Origin: Siphonodentalium dalli
Taxonomy: Eukaryota; Mollusca; Scaphopoda; Gadilida; Siphonodentaliidae
Length of the DNA stretch: 64,000 bases
Direction: 5' to 3'
Assembly: GCA_032622095.1 (NCBI GenBank)
Contig: CP136063.1
Coordinates: forward strand, 277,009,426-277,073,425
Shown here: positions 33,641 to 43,807 of the stretch, one piece after another
Layout of the letters: each line of letters begins with the position of its first letter
Numbering within the stretch: the first letter of the stretch is position 1
Program-made: the position numbers and the translations under genes
Notes under the pieces: generated by a model
Told to the model about the DNA's origin: nothing
Seen by the model: only the letters and a program-made list of their open reading frames with translations
Database searches by the model: none

Positions 33641-35850
33641 TTGGTATAGTGCACTATCTTTAACAACCAAAGGGAAAAATACAGAAATCTCAGAATAGCC
33701 TATTGTTTAGATTTTGTCTTGGGCTACATAATTGAGCAACTGTAGGGTACAAGGAACATCTAAGAATGGATTGTTGAACAGTGGGTTAATTAAAGAAAAC
33801 TGTTGCCAATGAAGAAGATTGTGGACTCAAACTCAAACGCTCCCAAATATCTATCCGAATTCTTCACCAGAGTTTGCTTTTACTGTAGCTATGAATTAAG
33901 ATCGGGGCAACAAAAATCACAATCCCTCATGTAGGACCTATTGGCTCGGACAGTTTATGTTGTACAGGAGTAGTACTCTGGAATGATTTTTCTAACAAAT
34001 TGATATCGAAGGTACTTAAATTAGCCAAATAATAACGCTATTGATAGTAACGCTGTGGGAGCACTTCGGTTGATGGCGAAGCAAATCATTGTCGATTTTA
34101 TTGTCACTTTCATATGTCCATTTCATAATTCCATCCATAAAATACCGCCCGAACGCATGTCGATTTCGAATTCGGCGGATACGTCACCATTGACCGAATT
34201 CATGTGAACCTGCATGGATATGTCTTCTGCTGTGTTCGTTATTATAATGTTTCTTCTTATTCAAGAAATAGTAGGATTATATCTGGGACTAGTCCCAGAT
34301 TATATGATATCGATGGATTATAAGATACACATATACGTACTATCTAGTCTTATAGCAATTTCATGTTTTGTTTCGTTAAATGCAGTCGTTTTGCACAATA
34401 GTCTCGTATAGACAACAAACACAGGCATTTTTTGGCCAACGTGCTGTACATTAGTTGGAAAATAAAGCTTTGCTCATGAAGCTAATGTTGTGGTCTTTTG
34501 ATTGCTGGTGAACTGCATCTCCCAATCGCACAAACAAAAATGTAAAGCTATTCTAGGATCTCAGGACTATGTAGTGGAAATGTCAGTCAATTTATTGATT
34601 AAGTACCCACACGTACAAGTTCTAGGGATGTGGCTAGAGGTTTCCTCAAGTTTCCGGCCAACTGCACCCCCCCCCCCCCCCATTGAACCAAACATCAATC
34701 TCACAGGTTCGCAGAATTCCATTTGCACCCCTTGGAAATAGCCAACCTGATACACACTAAGATTGGAAAATTACCAACTTTTACTGGTTGAAAAAATCAA
34801 ACAATGAGAACAATTCCAACCTATATATGGTGTCAAATTAATGTCCAACTAATGTTGTGTCATGCATGAAATTTCCAACAGCTGGAAATGTACCAAAGTT
34901 TAGTTTAAACATATTTATTTCAAATATTTGTCTAATTTAGATAACACATGATATATATATAACACATACATTTGTTTATACATACAATGGGATTGGAGGA
35001 CAAGTGCTGACTCACTGAAGGGTACCCCCTCTCCCATATGTTATTACATTGAAAAAATAAATAATTAGTAATGGCAAAAGCAACATGACTACCAAAACAA
35101 GTTGAACATATATACAGATCATCGGTCACCCCCTCTCCCGAGTTAGTCATAAGTTTGTATATGTATTTATTTAAAATCGGGTTTGTTGCGTTTGCTGGCT
35201 TGTACGTGTCATTATTTGGAACAGTTAGTCAACAGAATCCTGATTTTTCCTCACGTATGAATGACTGCACGGCTAAGCAAATTGTACCAAAGTTCGGGGG
35301 GGGGGTCGAGACACCCAACCAACCCCTGTCGTCACGTCCCTGTGCAACTGACAAGTTTCGTGTGTTCTTCACAACATCTTCGGAATTCGATTCAGGAGGC
35401 CTAGAGCTGTTAGAATTAAATGTTTGCCCTCATCAATAAACACACTTTAACTTGAAAAAAAAGATGCGATTAAGTCGGATTGGCAGCAAATTATGTGCCG
35501 TGTATATATACGCATAGAAGAAAGGCATGACTTTCACAACAAACGCGAACTTTATAAATATAAGATACAAATGATACTTGTGTCAAATACATGAGCCATG
35601 TTTGACGCTGGGAGAACATTAAACATAGTTTCGGAGACCACGTGGATTTCAAAATCTGACCTAGAATCGGGAATTAACTCCGCCCCCGTAATCGGCTTTG
35701 GGATCTGAATCCCGATTCCCACGAGATAACGACTCAGTGGAATACTTGATGGCTATCTCACTATCACCTGTCGTTATTCCAATTTCAGCTGACCGATTGC
35801 ATTTCATTGTTAAATCAAACATATATTTTTTAAACCAGTGGTTTAATCCA
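33641..35850. other. No confident gene
   Basis: Holds a short C tract (about 34668-34681), a G tract (about 35297-35305) and small frames. The frame 35155-35439 (94 codons) begins with a hydrophobic stretch (KIGFVAFAGLYVSLFG) and is followed by AATAAA at about 35436 and an A-run, so a small secreted or membrane protein or a processed transcript cannot be excluded, but nothing else supports it. Confidence 0.35.
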
Positions 35851-36158
35851 CGGGTCCGTGAAGTTAGCACAACATTCGTTCAACATTCGTGTGAAGTTGG
35901 CACAACATTCAACATTCGTTCAACATTCGATTTTTCTTATACATAAGTTTTGTTAACGTGGATGGATTAAGTGGGTCGTATATATAGCACCCCTATCAAA
36001 ATTATAGGCGTGCTATATATATACGACCCACTTAATCCATTCACGTTAAAAAAATCTAAGTACAAGAAAAATCGAATGTTGAACGAATGTTGAATGTTAT
36101 GCCAACTTCACACGAATGTTGAACGAATGTTGAATGTTGTGCTAACTTCACGGACCCG
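35851..36158. mobile_element. Foldback element with CGGGTCCGTGAAGTTAGCAC ends
   Basis: The 308-bp element is one long palindrome: CGGGTCCGTGAAGTTAGCAC at the left, its exact inverse at the right, and a centre around TATATAGCAC / GTGCTATATATA near 35990-36020. Each arm contains 2-4 copies of a CAACATTCGTT motif. The flanking 9-mers TTTAATCCA and TTTAATTGT agree at 6 of 9 positions, possibly a decayed 9-bp target duplication as made by Mutator-type elements. Confidence 0.75.
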
Positions 36159-36271
36159 TTTAATTGTGACGGTATAGGACGCGTATGGGTGTGTTCCGGT
36201 CTCTCATGTGAACATAATGGAAATAAATGGTCTTAATAGGACTGTTTTCTTATGATGTTTTGGTCACCTGT

Positions 36272-36420
36272 TAGTGCCCGACAAATCATTTACAGCCTTA
36301 TACCCTGAATAAACGCCATACTAGTGCTGGGCATTGGTCGACTGCGGAAGTGGCAGTGTACCATATGGTACATCGCATCCGTCCGCATGTGACATATGTC
36401 CAGTAATAATTTAATAATTT
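36272..36420 (+). repeat. Direct repeat, right copy (pairs with 33480-33640)
   Basis: TTAGTGCCCGACAA ... TACCCTGAATAAACGCCATA ... GACTGCGGAAGTGGCAGTGT ... CCATATGGTACATCGCA. Confidence 0.85.
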
Positions 36421-36899
36421 GATATTCTACATCTTACTTATTTCTGTTAAATCTGGTACGTGTTATATCACGTATATACCGTGTATTCCTGTTGTCTATT
36501 TGATCCTCACATATATGTTGTCCTACACTATAATGTGTGTTAAAAGAACATTAAAACGTAGCTTACATCATTCTGTCAGCTTTAACAGTACGGAGGAACT
36601 TGTGGCCCCTAGTACGCACAAATGGTAGGGAGATGTATACATCTTGGTGGCGGATTTTGTATAGCATGACCAGCTAGGGAGGAGAATATTCTTCTTTGTT
36701 GAAGGGTTTGCCAATTTAGTGTGTGGAGCAGATCTGTTATGTTGTCTCTGTCGTCGCTACCATAACTCGTTTTCATGATTACCCGGATGTAACTCTGCGA
36801 GTAGTAGTTCCGGTCTGAGAGACCGCTTTGTTTACATTCGCACAACACGCTTCTCGCTCAATCAATCGCTCGTTTATTTTCAAATTGTACGGTAAAAGT
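36421..36899. other. Upstream region of the SWIM/YqaJ gene
   Basis: No ORF of interest. The left end of the transposon should lie in or near this stretch, but I could not find a terminal inverted repeat shared with 43621-43808 by eye. The open frame extends 24 codons upstream of the chosen ATG. Confidence 0.4.
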
Positions 36900-39800
36900 A
36901 TGCCACCAAAGGCCGATAAAAACATCAAGACACCGAAAACGTACAAGGAGGTTAAGAACCTATCGTATGTTAATTTGTTACGTTTGTGTAAAAGCCAAGA
37001 TCTGCGTGTCACGTACGACGAAGCAGGGAAAGGTGCTATCCCGAGAGACGCTCTCGAAATTCTTGTATGCGATCGCCTAGGAGTGTCTACTGTTGACTTT
37101 AAAGATGGTGTTTCACAACGAGAAGAGAAAAAACCTCGTTTAGACGATCACTGTTTGGACGATAAGGAATTGGTGGAGTTCAAAAAACTAATGGCACCTT
37201 CTGACGTCCAAGCCCTGACTGGCTGGACAAAGACAATTTCTTCACTCCCTGAACTTGACACCAGCACTGTCAAGAAATATCTCCTAAGATCAAACAATCC
37301 AGAATTTTCCAGGGAAGACTTGAAGAGGTATAAGCTTTCAAGACCATATGCACATTTGAAAGCAAAAAACATTCATAATGTTATGGTTAATATGTTGCCA
37401 GAAAGTAAAACATTTTGTGTTGTGAAAGGACAGTGCCTACCTTCACAGAGTACTGAAACCAGAAAAGTAAAATGGCTTCATGTTGTTCTGGACAAATCTA
37501 CAGGGGATCCATATGGCGCATTCTGTGTGTGCACAGTAGGGTAAGTTAAATTAATACTCATTCTATAATAACTGCATGTACTCTACATGTATGTTTATAT
37601 ATATTTTTTCTTCATGCCGTTATATTATTATACAAAGGTATTATCACACTGGTGACACCGCAATCACCATATCAACTTATCAAGTTGATATATGAACATT
37701 GGCGGTTTTAGCGTAAGCTGTTAAGCTCTATTTATATATAGAAATACTTAAATAATTGTATTCTAAATCTATAAATATATGGGTAACGGTAATGTCCATT
37801 TAAGAACTTTTACCTGTACCGGTACATACATTAAGGAATGTGTATCATTTCGACAATGTGTGCCGATTGCTGTTTAGCTTCAAATAAAATATAATGTCAT
37901 GAAAATAGTTCAAAATACATGCAGTAGTACAATTTCTACATGATTAAAGATTTTTACTCCTCGACCGACAAATCAATATTCAATATTCTTGTATCTTTGT
38001 TAGTAAAACATGATATTGATTTATTTTCAGACAAGGACAAGCATGCTCACATGTTGGAGCTCTGCTATTTCTGTTATGTGAACTGATGGCAAGTGGGGAA
38101 GAGCGTCTTAAAGATGATGTTTCATGCACTGACACATTATGTGAATGGACCCAACCAAAAGGGGCACATGTGAACCCACTGGAGGCTCAGGACATTTCAG
38201 TGAAACAAGGTAAACTAGCTGGAATCAGTAGCATCTAGGAATACATTAACAGTTATTCCTTGAATAGAACTACATGTACATTGTATTCCAAATACCACAG
38301 CCTAAATTGCACATGTACTAGTACATGTAGTTCTATTCAATGAATGACTGCTGCATTCCTAGAATCTAACTAATACATATATGTACATGTACCGGTATTA
38401 AAGATGGAATTGTTGAAGATAGTTAAAGGATGAAAAGTCACTAAATATTCAATTCAAATTTTAATTTATAAAATTCATTATCAATACTATCTATGGAATA
38501 CAATTATGGCCACTTCCCAATTTACATGTAGATGTATACAATTTTGAGGTTTTCACAATATTTATATTTCTTTGAAGATGCCATTATATTGATTGCTTTT
38601 TTCAGATGGCACATCAGACTCAGTTCTTCTGAGTGTTTATGCTGGACAAGTGGCACCCACGCTTTCTAAGGAGGATGAATATCAACGTGTGCTGAAACTG
38701 CTCTATGATGTCCGAAACGCTAACCTTGCTTCATCTATGCCACCAATTGTTCATTCTGTCGATTTGAACAAGTTCCGCCCGCAAGCCATGCCAGAACCAA
38801 AATATCAAACCAATTTGGCAGATAAGTATACAGATTATGATCTTCCATACTGTGCAAACATAGAGATCTCTACATACCCAATGCCAGTCTATAAATTCCA
38901 AACCAATCAAATGTTAGTGGATATTAAAGAGTTTGTATCATCCATCACATTTTCAAGTTTTGATATCTGCAAAATTGAAGAGCTGACACGGCAGCAAAGC
39001 TTTAGTGAAGAATGGTTTGAACAGAGGAAAGGTGCCATAACTGCCAGTAAGGTTCGGAAAGTTATAAACTACATGACCAATATCAGTTCATCAAAGACAC
39101 GTGGCAACGCCGATGTTTTGGTTGGGGACATCATGCAATACAGCAATGATCGTGAACTTTATAAAAAGGTACCTGCTATATCATGGGGAATAAAAAACGA
39201 AGCACGAGCTCTGAGTAGTTATCTAGCACAGATGAAACAAAATCATGATGATGTTATGCTGGAAAGACCCGGACTATTAGTACACTCCGAGTTTGGATAT
39301 ATTCGAGCAAGCCCGGATGCATTCATGTCATGCTCATGTCATGGTAAAAAAATTGTAGAAGTAAAATGTCCATACAAGTGGAGAAATGAAAATCTTCATG
39401 AACTTGCGGTCAATGGGCAAATAGACTACATACATTCAGACGAGAACAACCTCTCACTTAAAATGAAAACACGTGGATATCGAGACCAAATCATTGCTCA
39501 ACAAGCTATTTCAGGTGTTTATACAGCGGAAATGTTGCTTTGGTCCAAAAAAGGCATTCTGTTGGTAAACGTGCCATTTGATGAAGCTTATTGGGACAAC
39601 ACAGTTCTGCCCTATTTGAAAGACTTTTTCCTGATGTTCGTAGCACCAGAGATATTAACACATAAATTAGAAAATAGAGATATACTTGCAGCTGATTCTT
39701 CATGTGATGACAGTGTAATTGTTATAAAGTCATTGGCATCAACATCTAACAACCAACAAGTACATGTACATGAATCTGTTTCACCTAGTGACGTTGATTC

Positions 39801-40146
39801 GCAGAGTGCATGTGTGACATCTCATGTTGATTCAGAGGTAACACAGTCAGAAACATTTGTTGACTCAGGAGATGCTGCTTTAATAAATGACAATGCAATT
39901 TTGGGATGTTCGAACAAATGTAGAGACAATAAAGCATCAAATTATTCAAAAGTGAAAGGAAAAACAGTTGAATGTAATATGAATGCTGATGAAAATTGCA
40001 ATCCCGGCACCCGGTACCATCTAATCTGTGAAGGATTCCGAAGATTACCAACAGAAATCAACTGTATGAAGTATGCTTGTATCAAATGCAGACTGATCTG
40101 TTCTGATGAGAACACACTGAAAGAAAATAATGGTTTCTTCGGGTGA
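36900..40146 (+). CDS. SWIM zinc finger / YqaJ-type nuclease protein, 3 exons, 786 aa
   Basis: Exons 36900-37540, 38031-38209 and 38606-40146 have canonical borders (GTAAGT donor at 37541, TTTTCAG acceptor before 38031, GTAAAC donor at 38210, TTTTTTCAG acceptor before 38606). Joined they give exactly 787 codons with one terminal stop. Residues 40-80 look SAP-like (VNLLRLCKSQDLRVT). A SWIM finger CxCx7CxH (Cys209, Cys211, Cys219, His221) spans the first exon junction, followed by CTDTLCEWTQP. The YqaJ domain lies in exon 3: WFEQRKGAITASK (Arg414), GIKNEARAL (Glu472), ASPDAF (Asp511) and VEVKCP (Glu525, Lys527), i.e. the PD-(D/E)xK nuclease core. A Cys-rich C-terminus (YACIKCRLIC) ends the protein. 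Likely the accessory nuclease of the transposon. The alternative, a domesticated host gene, is less likely given the neighbouring transposase. Confidence 0.88.
38230..38370. repeat. Foldback in intron 2 of the SWIM/YqaJ gene
   Basis: CATCTAGGAATACATTAACA ... TTGAATAGAACTACATGTAC at the left pairs with GTACATGTAGTTCTATTCAA ... GCATTCCTAGAATC at the right. It probably is a small MITE inside the intron and does not affect the splice sites. Confidence 0.75.
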
Positions 40147-40173
40147 TGTAATTTACTGTGAATTCATTATTCA

Positions 40174-40390
40174 TACAGTAATGCCCCAAGTAATTGACCA
40201 CTTAACCACAGCAGAATTATGGGTAATTTTCCAGGATTTAGTCGGAAATATGGCTTGTTGCCATTCATCGGAAAGCTCTCGCCGAGAGCTTTCCGATGAA
40301 TGGCAACAAGCCATATTTCCGACTAAATCCTGAAAAATTACCCATAATTCTGCTGTGGTTAAGTGGTCAATTACTTTGGGAATTACTGTA
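40174..40390. mobile_element. Tc1/mariner-like foldback MITE
   Basis: TA at 40174-40175 and 40389-40390 flank a near-perfect 213-bp palindrome with ends CAGTAATGCCCCAAGTAATT; the centre at about 40282 is GCTCTCGCCGAGAGC. TA duplication and CAGT ends fit Tc1/mariner. It begins 27 bp after the stop codon of the SWIM/YqaJ gene. Confidence 0.85.
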
Positions 40391-40391
40391 T

Positions 40392-40545
40392 TTAAAGGTA
40401 CTCAATCCGATAAAACTCCTCTCAATTACTATTTCAATGGCTTCGGGGGTCAAAAATATTTGATTCGAGTCGAGGAAGTCACCCATCAAAGCTCAGATTT
40501 GTTAGATATCAATTTTAGAAATCTATTATTTTTCATTGAGGTCAC
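40392..40545 (+). mobile_element. Family K MITE fragment (left half)
   Basis: TTAA at 40392-40395, then AGGTACTCAATCCGATAAAA and the usual GGCTTCGGGGGTCAAAAATA and AAAGCTCAGATTTGTTAGAT words. The right half and second TTAA are missing. It starts 1 bp after the Tc1-like MITE's TA. Confidence 0.8.
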
Positions 40546-40978
40546 CGGAGAGTGAATTTAGTGCTGCTATCCCACACAGCAGGCTATCATTACCAAATTC
40601 ACTCTGTGGGGACCTAATTCTGCTTAGGCCTCATCTTCTGGGAAGTGTCCATTTTTCCCTTCTGAGAAGTTTCTATATACCCTAATTTGCAGAAGAAAAA
40701 ATGCATGATCAATCATCATGGTGACTAATGGGTGAAAATCACCAACTTAGATCTGTCTCCTTTTGCAGTAGATAATGCCATGAATCTCTACTCTGTATAA
40801 CACAGAGTAGAGATTCGTGGCATGATCGACTACATCAGTTGAGACCTAACGGTAAGCAGTCTAGAATGAGGTTCCCAGAGTGTGAATTTGGTAATGCCAG
40901 CTAAACTCACGCTCTGATGACATCATTCTGAAAATGACAAGACACTATTCGCAGACTTGAGTCCAATTGAAATTTTAT
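40546..40978. other. Intergenic DNA between the two convergent transposon genes
   Basis: No ORF. A short inverted repeat (CATGAATCTCTACTCTGT / ACAGAGTAGAGATTCGTGGC) lies at about 40779-40824, and two related GTGAATTT(A/G)GTAATG-type segments near 40550 and 40880. Confidence 0.5.
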
Positions 40979-41060
40979 TTAAAGGTACTCAATCTGATTT
41001 GATGGTCGCCATATAATCAGATTCCAACAACAATTTGTTTTTAAATGCCGCTCCAGCTAT
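40979..41060 (+). mobile_element. Family K MITE end fragment
   Basis: TTAA at 40979-40982 followed by AGGTACTCAATCTGATTTGA and CAGATTCCAACAACAA, as at 59343-59395. No matching right end nearby. Confidence 0.6.
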
Positions 41061-41261
41061 CGCTATTGTTTAATTGTCCAAATATAATGTTAACATGCTA
41101 TTATACATGTATTTTGTGTTGATACTGGTACTATATCTCACTCATTGCCAAGAGATATATGTATTTCCTCGGGAAATTATTCATTTCTCTCGCCAACTCA
41201 TGAGATATTTTCGATATAAACTAAAAAAATAGAACTCTCAGACCACATACTTTTACATGAA

Positions 41262-43620
41262 TCAAGACTGTTTGATTGGACTCTGGAAATTAACTAGATA
41301 AGCACAAACAGTAAAAACTTGTTCAGCTATATCCTTCATAGAGAGTTTAAGTTCACCATCAAGAATATGGTAAGTTTTTATTCTCTGGATCGCACGCTCA
41401 ATATGTATGCGAACTCTGGATATTTCCTCCGACATCACAATTTCATCAGATGACAATTGTGGTCGGTTCGGCCCTTTGAAAGAAGGCATGTACAGTTTGA
41501 CGGCCATCTCATTCATGATGCCGTGAACTAGAAACCCTCGGTCAGCCATAACAGCCCTTTTGCTATCCTTGAGATTGTCAAGCAGATCCTTCGAATTAAG
41601 AGTTATATGTTTGTCAGAGGCTCTACCTCCGTACATCCGACTTATGTAGCTGATTCCCATCTGTGGGTTTATTCCAATAAGAAACTTATAAGTATTGTGA
41701 TGCTTGTATGGCGAATATAACTGTTTTTTAGCATCAGGCTTACTTGGATTTTGAATAAATAATTCTGTACAGTCCAGAATCACTTGCACATCTTTATAAG
41801 CCCTCATTGCTTCAGATGTGTTCTCGCTGGTAACAGCTTTTGATGGCAGTTCACAGAGTTGTTTCAGATCAGTGTACATGAGTGTGACCCAGGTGGTAAC
41901 AACTGACGAAACAGTCCCAACAGAAATACTAAACCTCCTTGCTATATCTTCTGTAAGGAGTCCAACTCGCAGTCTGACAATTGTTAGAAAGAATTCATCC
42001 AACAATGATAATTTCCTATTGGGTCCAGATTTGGGTACAGATGAATTATAAGAAATATTTGACATGTCAGTCTGTTGAGGCCCTCGCCAATACTTGACAT
42101 TTTTTGCTCTTGGTTCCAGGTATTCGAATAAGGCGATGAACGTAGCATAGTTGGTGAATCCCGTCCAGAACTGTATTTGTTTTGTGCTATTTTTTATCTG
42201 ATCTAAAGATAATAACTGCAGCTTTAATTGTTCTACATCAAACACTTGCTGCTCAAGTTCAATAATTTTAGTTTGTATTTCTGGCAAATACTGCTTAATT
42301 GAAGAACAATCTTCCATTTGTGTACATATATAGTCATGATCAACAGGCTGTGGTGTCATTTTATTTTTTTTCTCTGCAACTGGTGGGGTGCTGAAAGTCA
42401 ATCGTCTCTTCCGTGGTTGAGGAACAAGCGGGGGTGTTGTCAATATCGCCGATGAATTTTTTGTAGACCTTGGTGTTGGCTCTTTCTTGAAGGTGAAAAT
42501 GGTCGGCATGTAACCTGGGTGGGATGGTTCATGACCTTTAATACCTGAAAAAGTATGAAGAACAAAATTCAAATACATGATACTTGATAGGTAACTGGTA
42601 TTGGCTACAGTCACAACTTACATGTATAGTGTACATGTACACAACCGGTATTGAATCTATTATTTTAGTATAAATTGCTAAACATTCATATATTCTTTAA
42701 CAAAAGTCATTGTTTGTTTTTATTCCCACTACTTGCCATTTGATCTTCATGTAACCAACCACTGACTTAATCCAATTAGCACCTAAATAGCTACTCGGCG
42801 GCTGACTCCAACTACAACTTTTAGTGTGCCGGTGAACAAAAAATGTCGATAAAAGTTGAAATATAAGACTTTTCAATTACGACAATAAACAAAATTGAAA
42901 ATCCCAACTACATCTTTTACTGGGCTCAGACTCGGACTACAACTATTAGTCTGTCCCTGTAGACCTACCTCTGCTACCGTACACCAGTCTGACAGTGCAT
43001 GTACATTGTAAAGAAGTTAAAAGAACCTACATTTAGTGATTTACATCAATACAAGTATGCATGTATCCTATTAAATATTATGTTCACCGTCCATGGTCAT
43101 TTACAGTAAATAGTGGTCTCTAAGACTTGTGTGTCCACTGGATCTCTGGGTCCAAAGCCAAGATATGTGTACACTGTTCATAATCACTCACTCAGACTCA
43201 GTTTCACTCAGTCACTATCAGTATCATCAGATTTATCCGAGCAAGTGGTCTCACAAATTTATTCACCAATTTCATGTCATAAAATTACATGTACAAGTAT
43301 ATTTTACCGACTACAACATCAAAATTATTTCATTACTTACCGCCGACGAAGTGATCCGAGCATAGTCTATTCCATGATTGATAATCCCAGTCGTCCCGTC
43401 TGATCATTTTCATCCACAAATCGAATTGCCTTTTGTTCGTTGGGAATCGGTAATAACGGCGCTTTTCGCCCGATATTTTGTCTTTTCCGCTCAAGTTAGA
43501 ACATCCAGGTGCAGCACAATTGCTACCACTGCCATTCTTGCGTCTAAATGCCCGTGGAGATCGCGTTGTTTTACTGTTAGAGCTTGTATTGTCGCTCAAA
43601 AACGTGTTGGTAGCATCCAT
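41262..43620 (-). CDS. THAP / DDE_Tnp_4-type transposase, 2 exons, 520 aa
   Basis: Minus-strand exons 43620-43341 and 42544-41262 are joined across a GTAAGT donor and a TTTTTCAG acceptor, giving exactly 521 codons with one stop. The N-terminal THAP finger has Cys35, Cys40, Cys87 and His90 with FP (59-60) and Trp69; it would bind the element ends. A coiled-coil-like segment follows (about residues 175-210), then a helix-turn-helix (about 273-320, FFLTIVRLRVGLLTEDIARRF). The DDE nuclease has Asp351 in LDCTELF, Asp428 in MADRGF and Glu476 in IHIERAI, with YKFLIGI and RASDKHI between. All three acidic residues are kept. An upstream in-frame ATG at 43785 would add 55 residues; I prefer 43620 because the THAP domain follows closely, but the 61-kb relic covers the longer leader. 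Confidence 0.9.
42545..43340 (-). other. Intron of the transposase gene
   Basis: 796 bp with GTAAGT donor and pyrimidine-rich acceptor on the minus strand. No other feature recognised. Confidence 0.8.
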
Positions 43621-43807
43621 TGGCAAAAATATCCATCTCGCAGAGGAGTAGATTTTTACAAAGTGTAATAAGTAGCTGCATTGAAGCACGTGTAACCGAC
43701 AAGCAGGCGTCGATAGAAGAGGTTTTTCAAGGGAGGTGATAACGTTGTTGAGAATGCGACTCGGCGAATTCCACAGCGAAGCCATAGCCGCATCAGAATT
43801 CGCTGAT

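Larger units (their letters stand above)
36900..43620. mobile_element. ISL2EU-like DNA transposon, coding core (both genes intact)
   Basis: Two convergent genes, a SWIM plus YqaJ-nuclease protein (plus strand) and a THAP plus DDE transposase (minus strand), lie tail to tail with about 1.1 kb between stop codons. This two-protein design is what I recall for the ISL2EU (IS4EU) superfamily of eukaryotic transposons, whose second protein has a YqaJ-like nuclease domain. Both spliced frames are uninterrupted and retain catalytic residues. The coordinates given are the coding core only; terminal repeats were not located, though the right end is probably before 43808, where an unrelated tandem unit starts. 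A decayed piece of the transposase leader recurs at 60985-61095. Confidence 0.8.

Noticed and set aside
35155-35439. 94-codon ORF with a hydrophobic N-terminus and AATAAA downstream
   Set aside because: It crosses a G homopolymer of uncertain length, has no recognisable domain and no homologue evidence; described only as part of a gene-free stretch.
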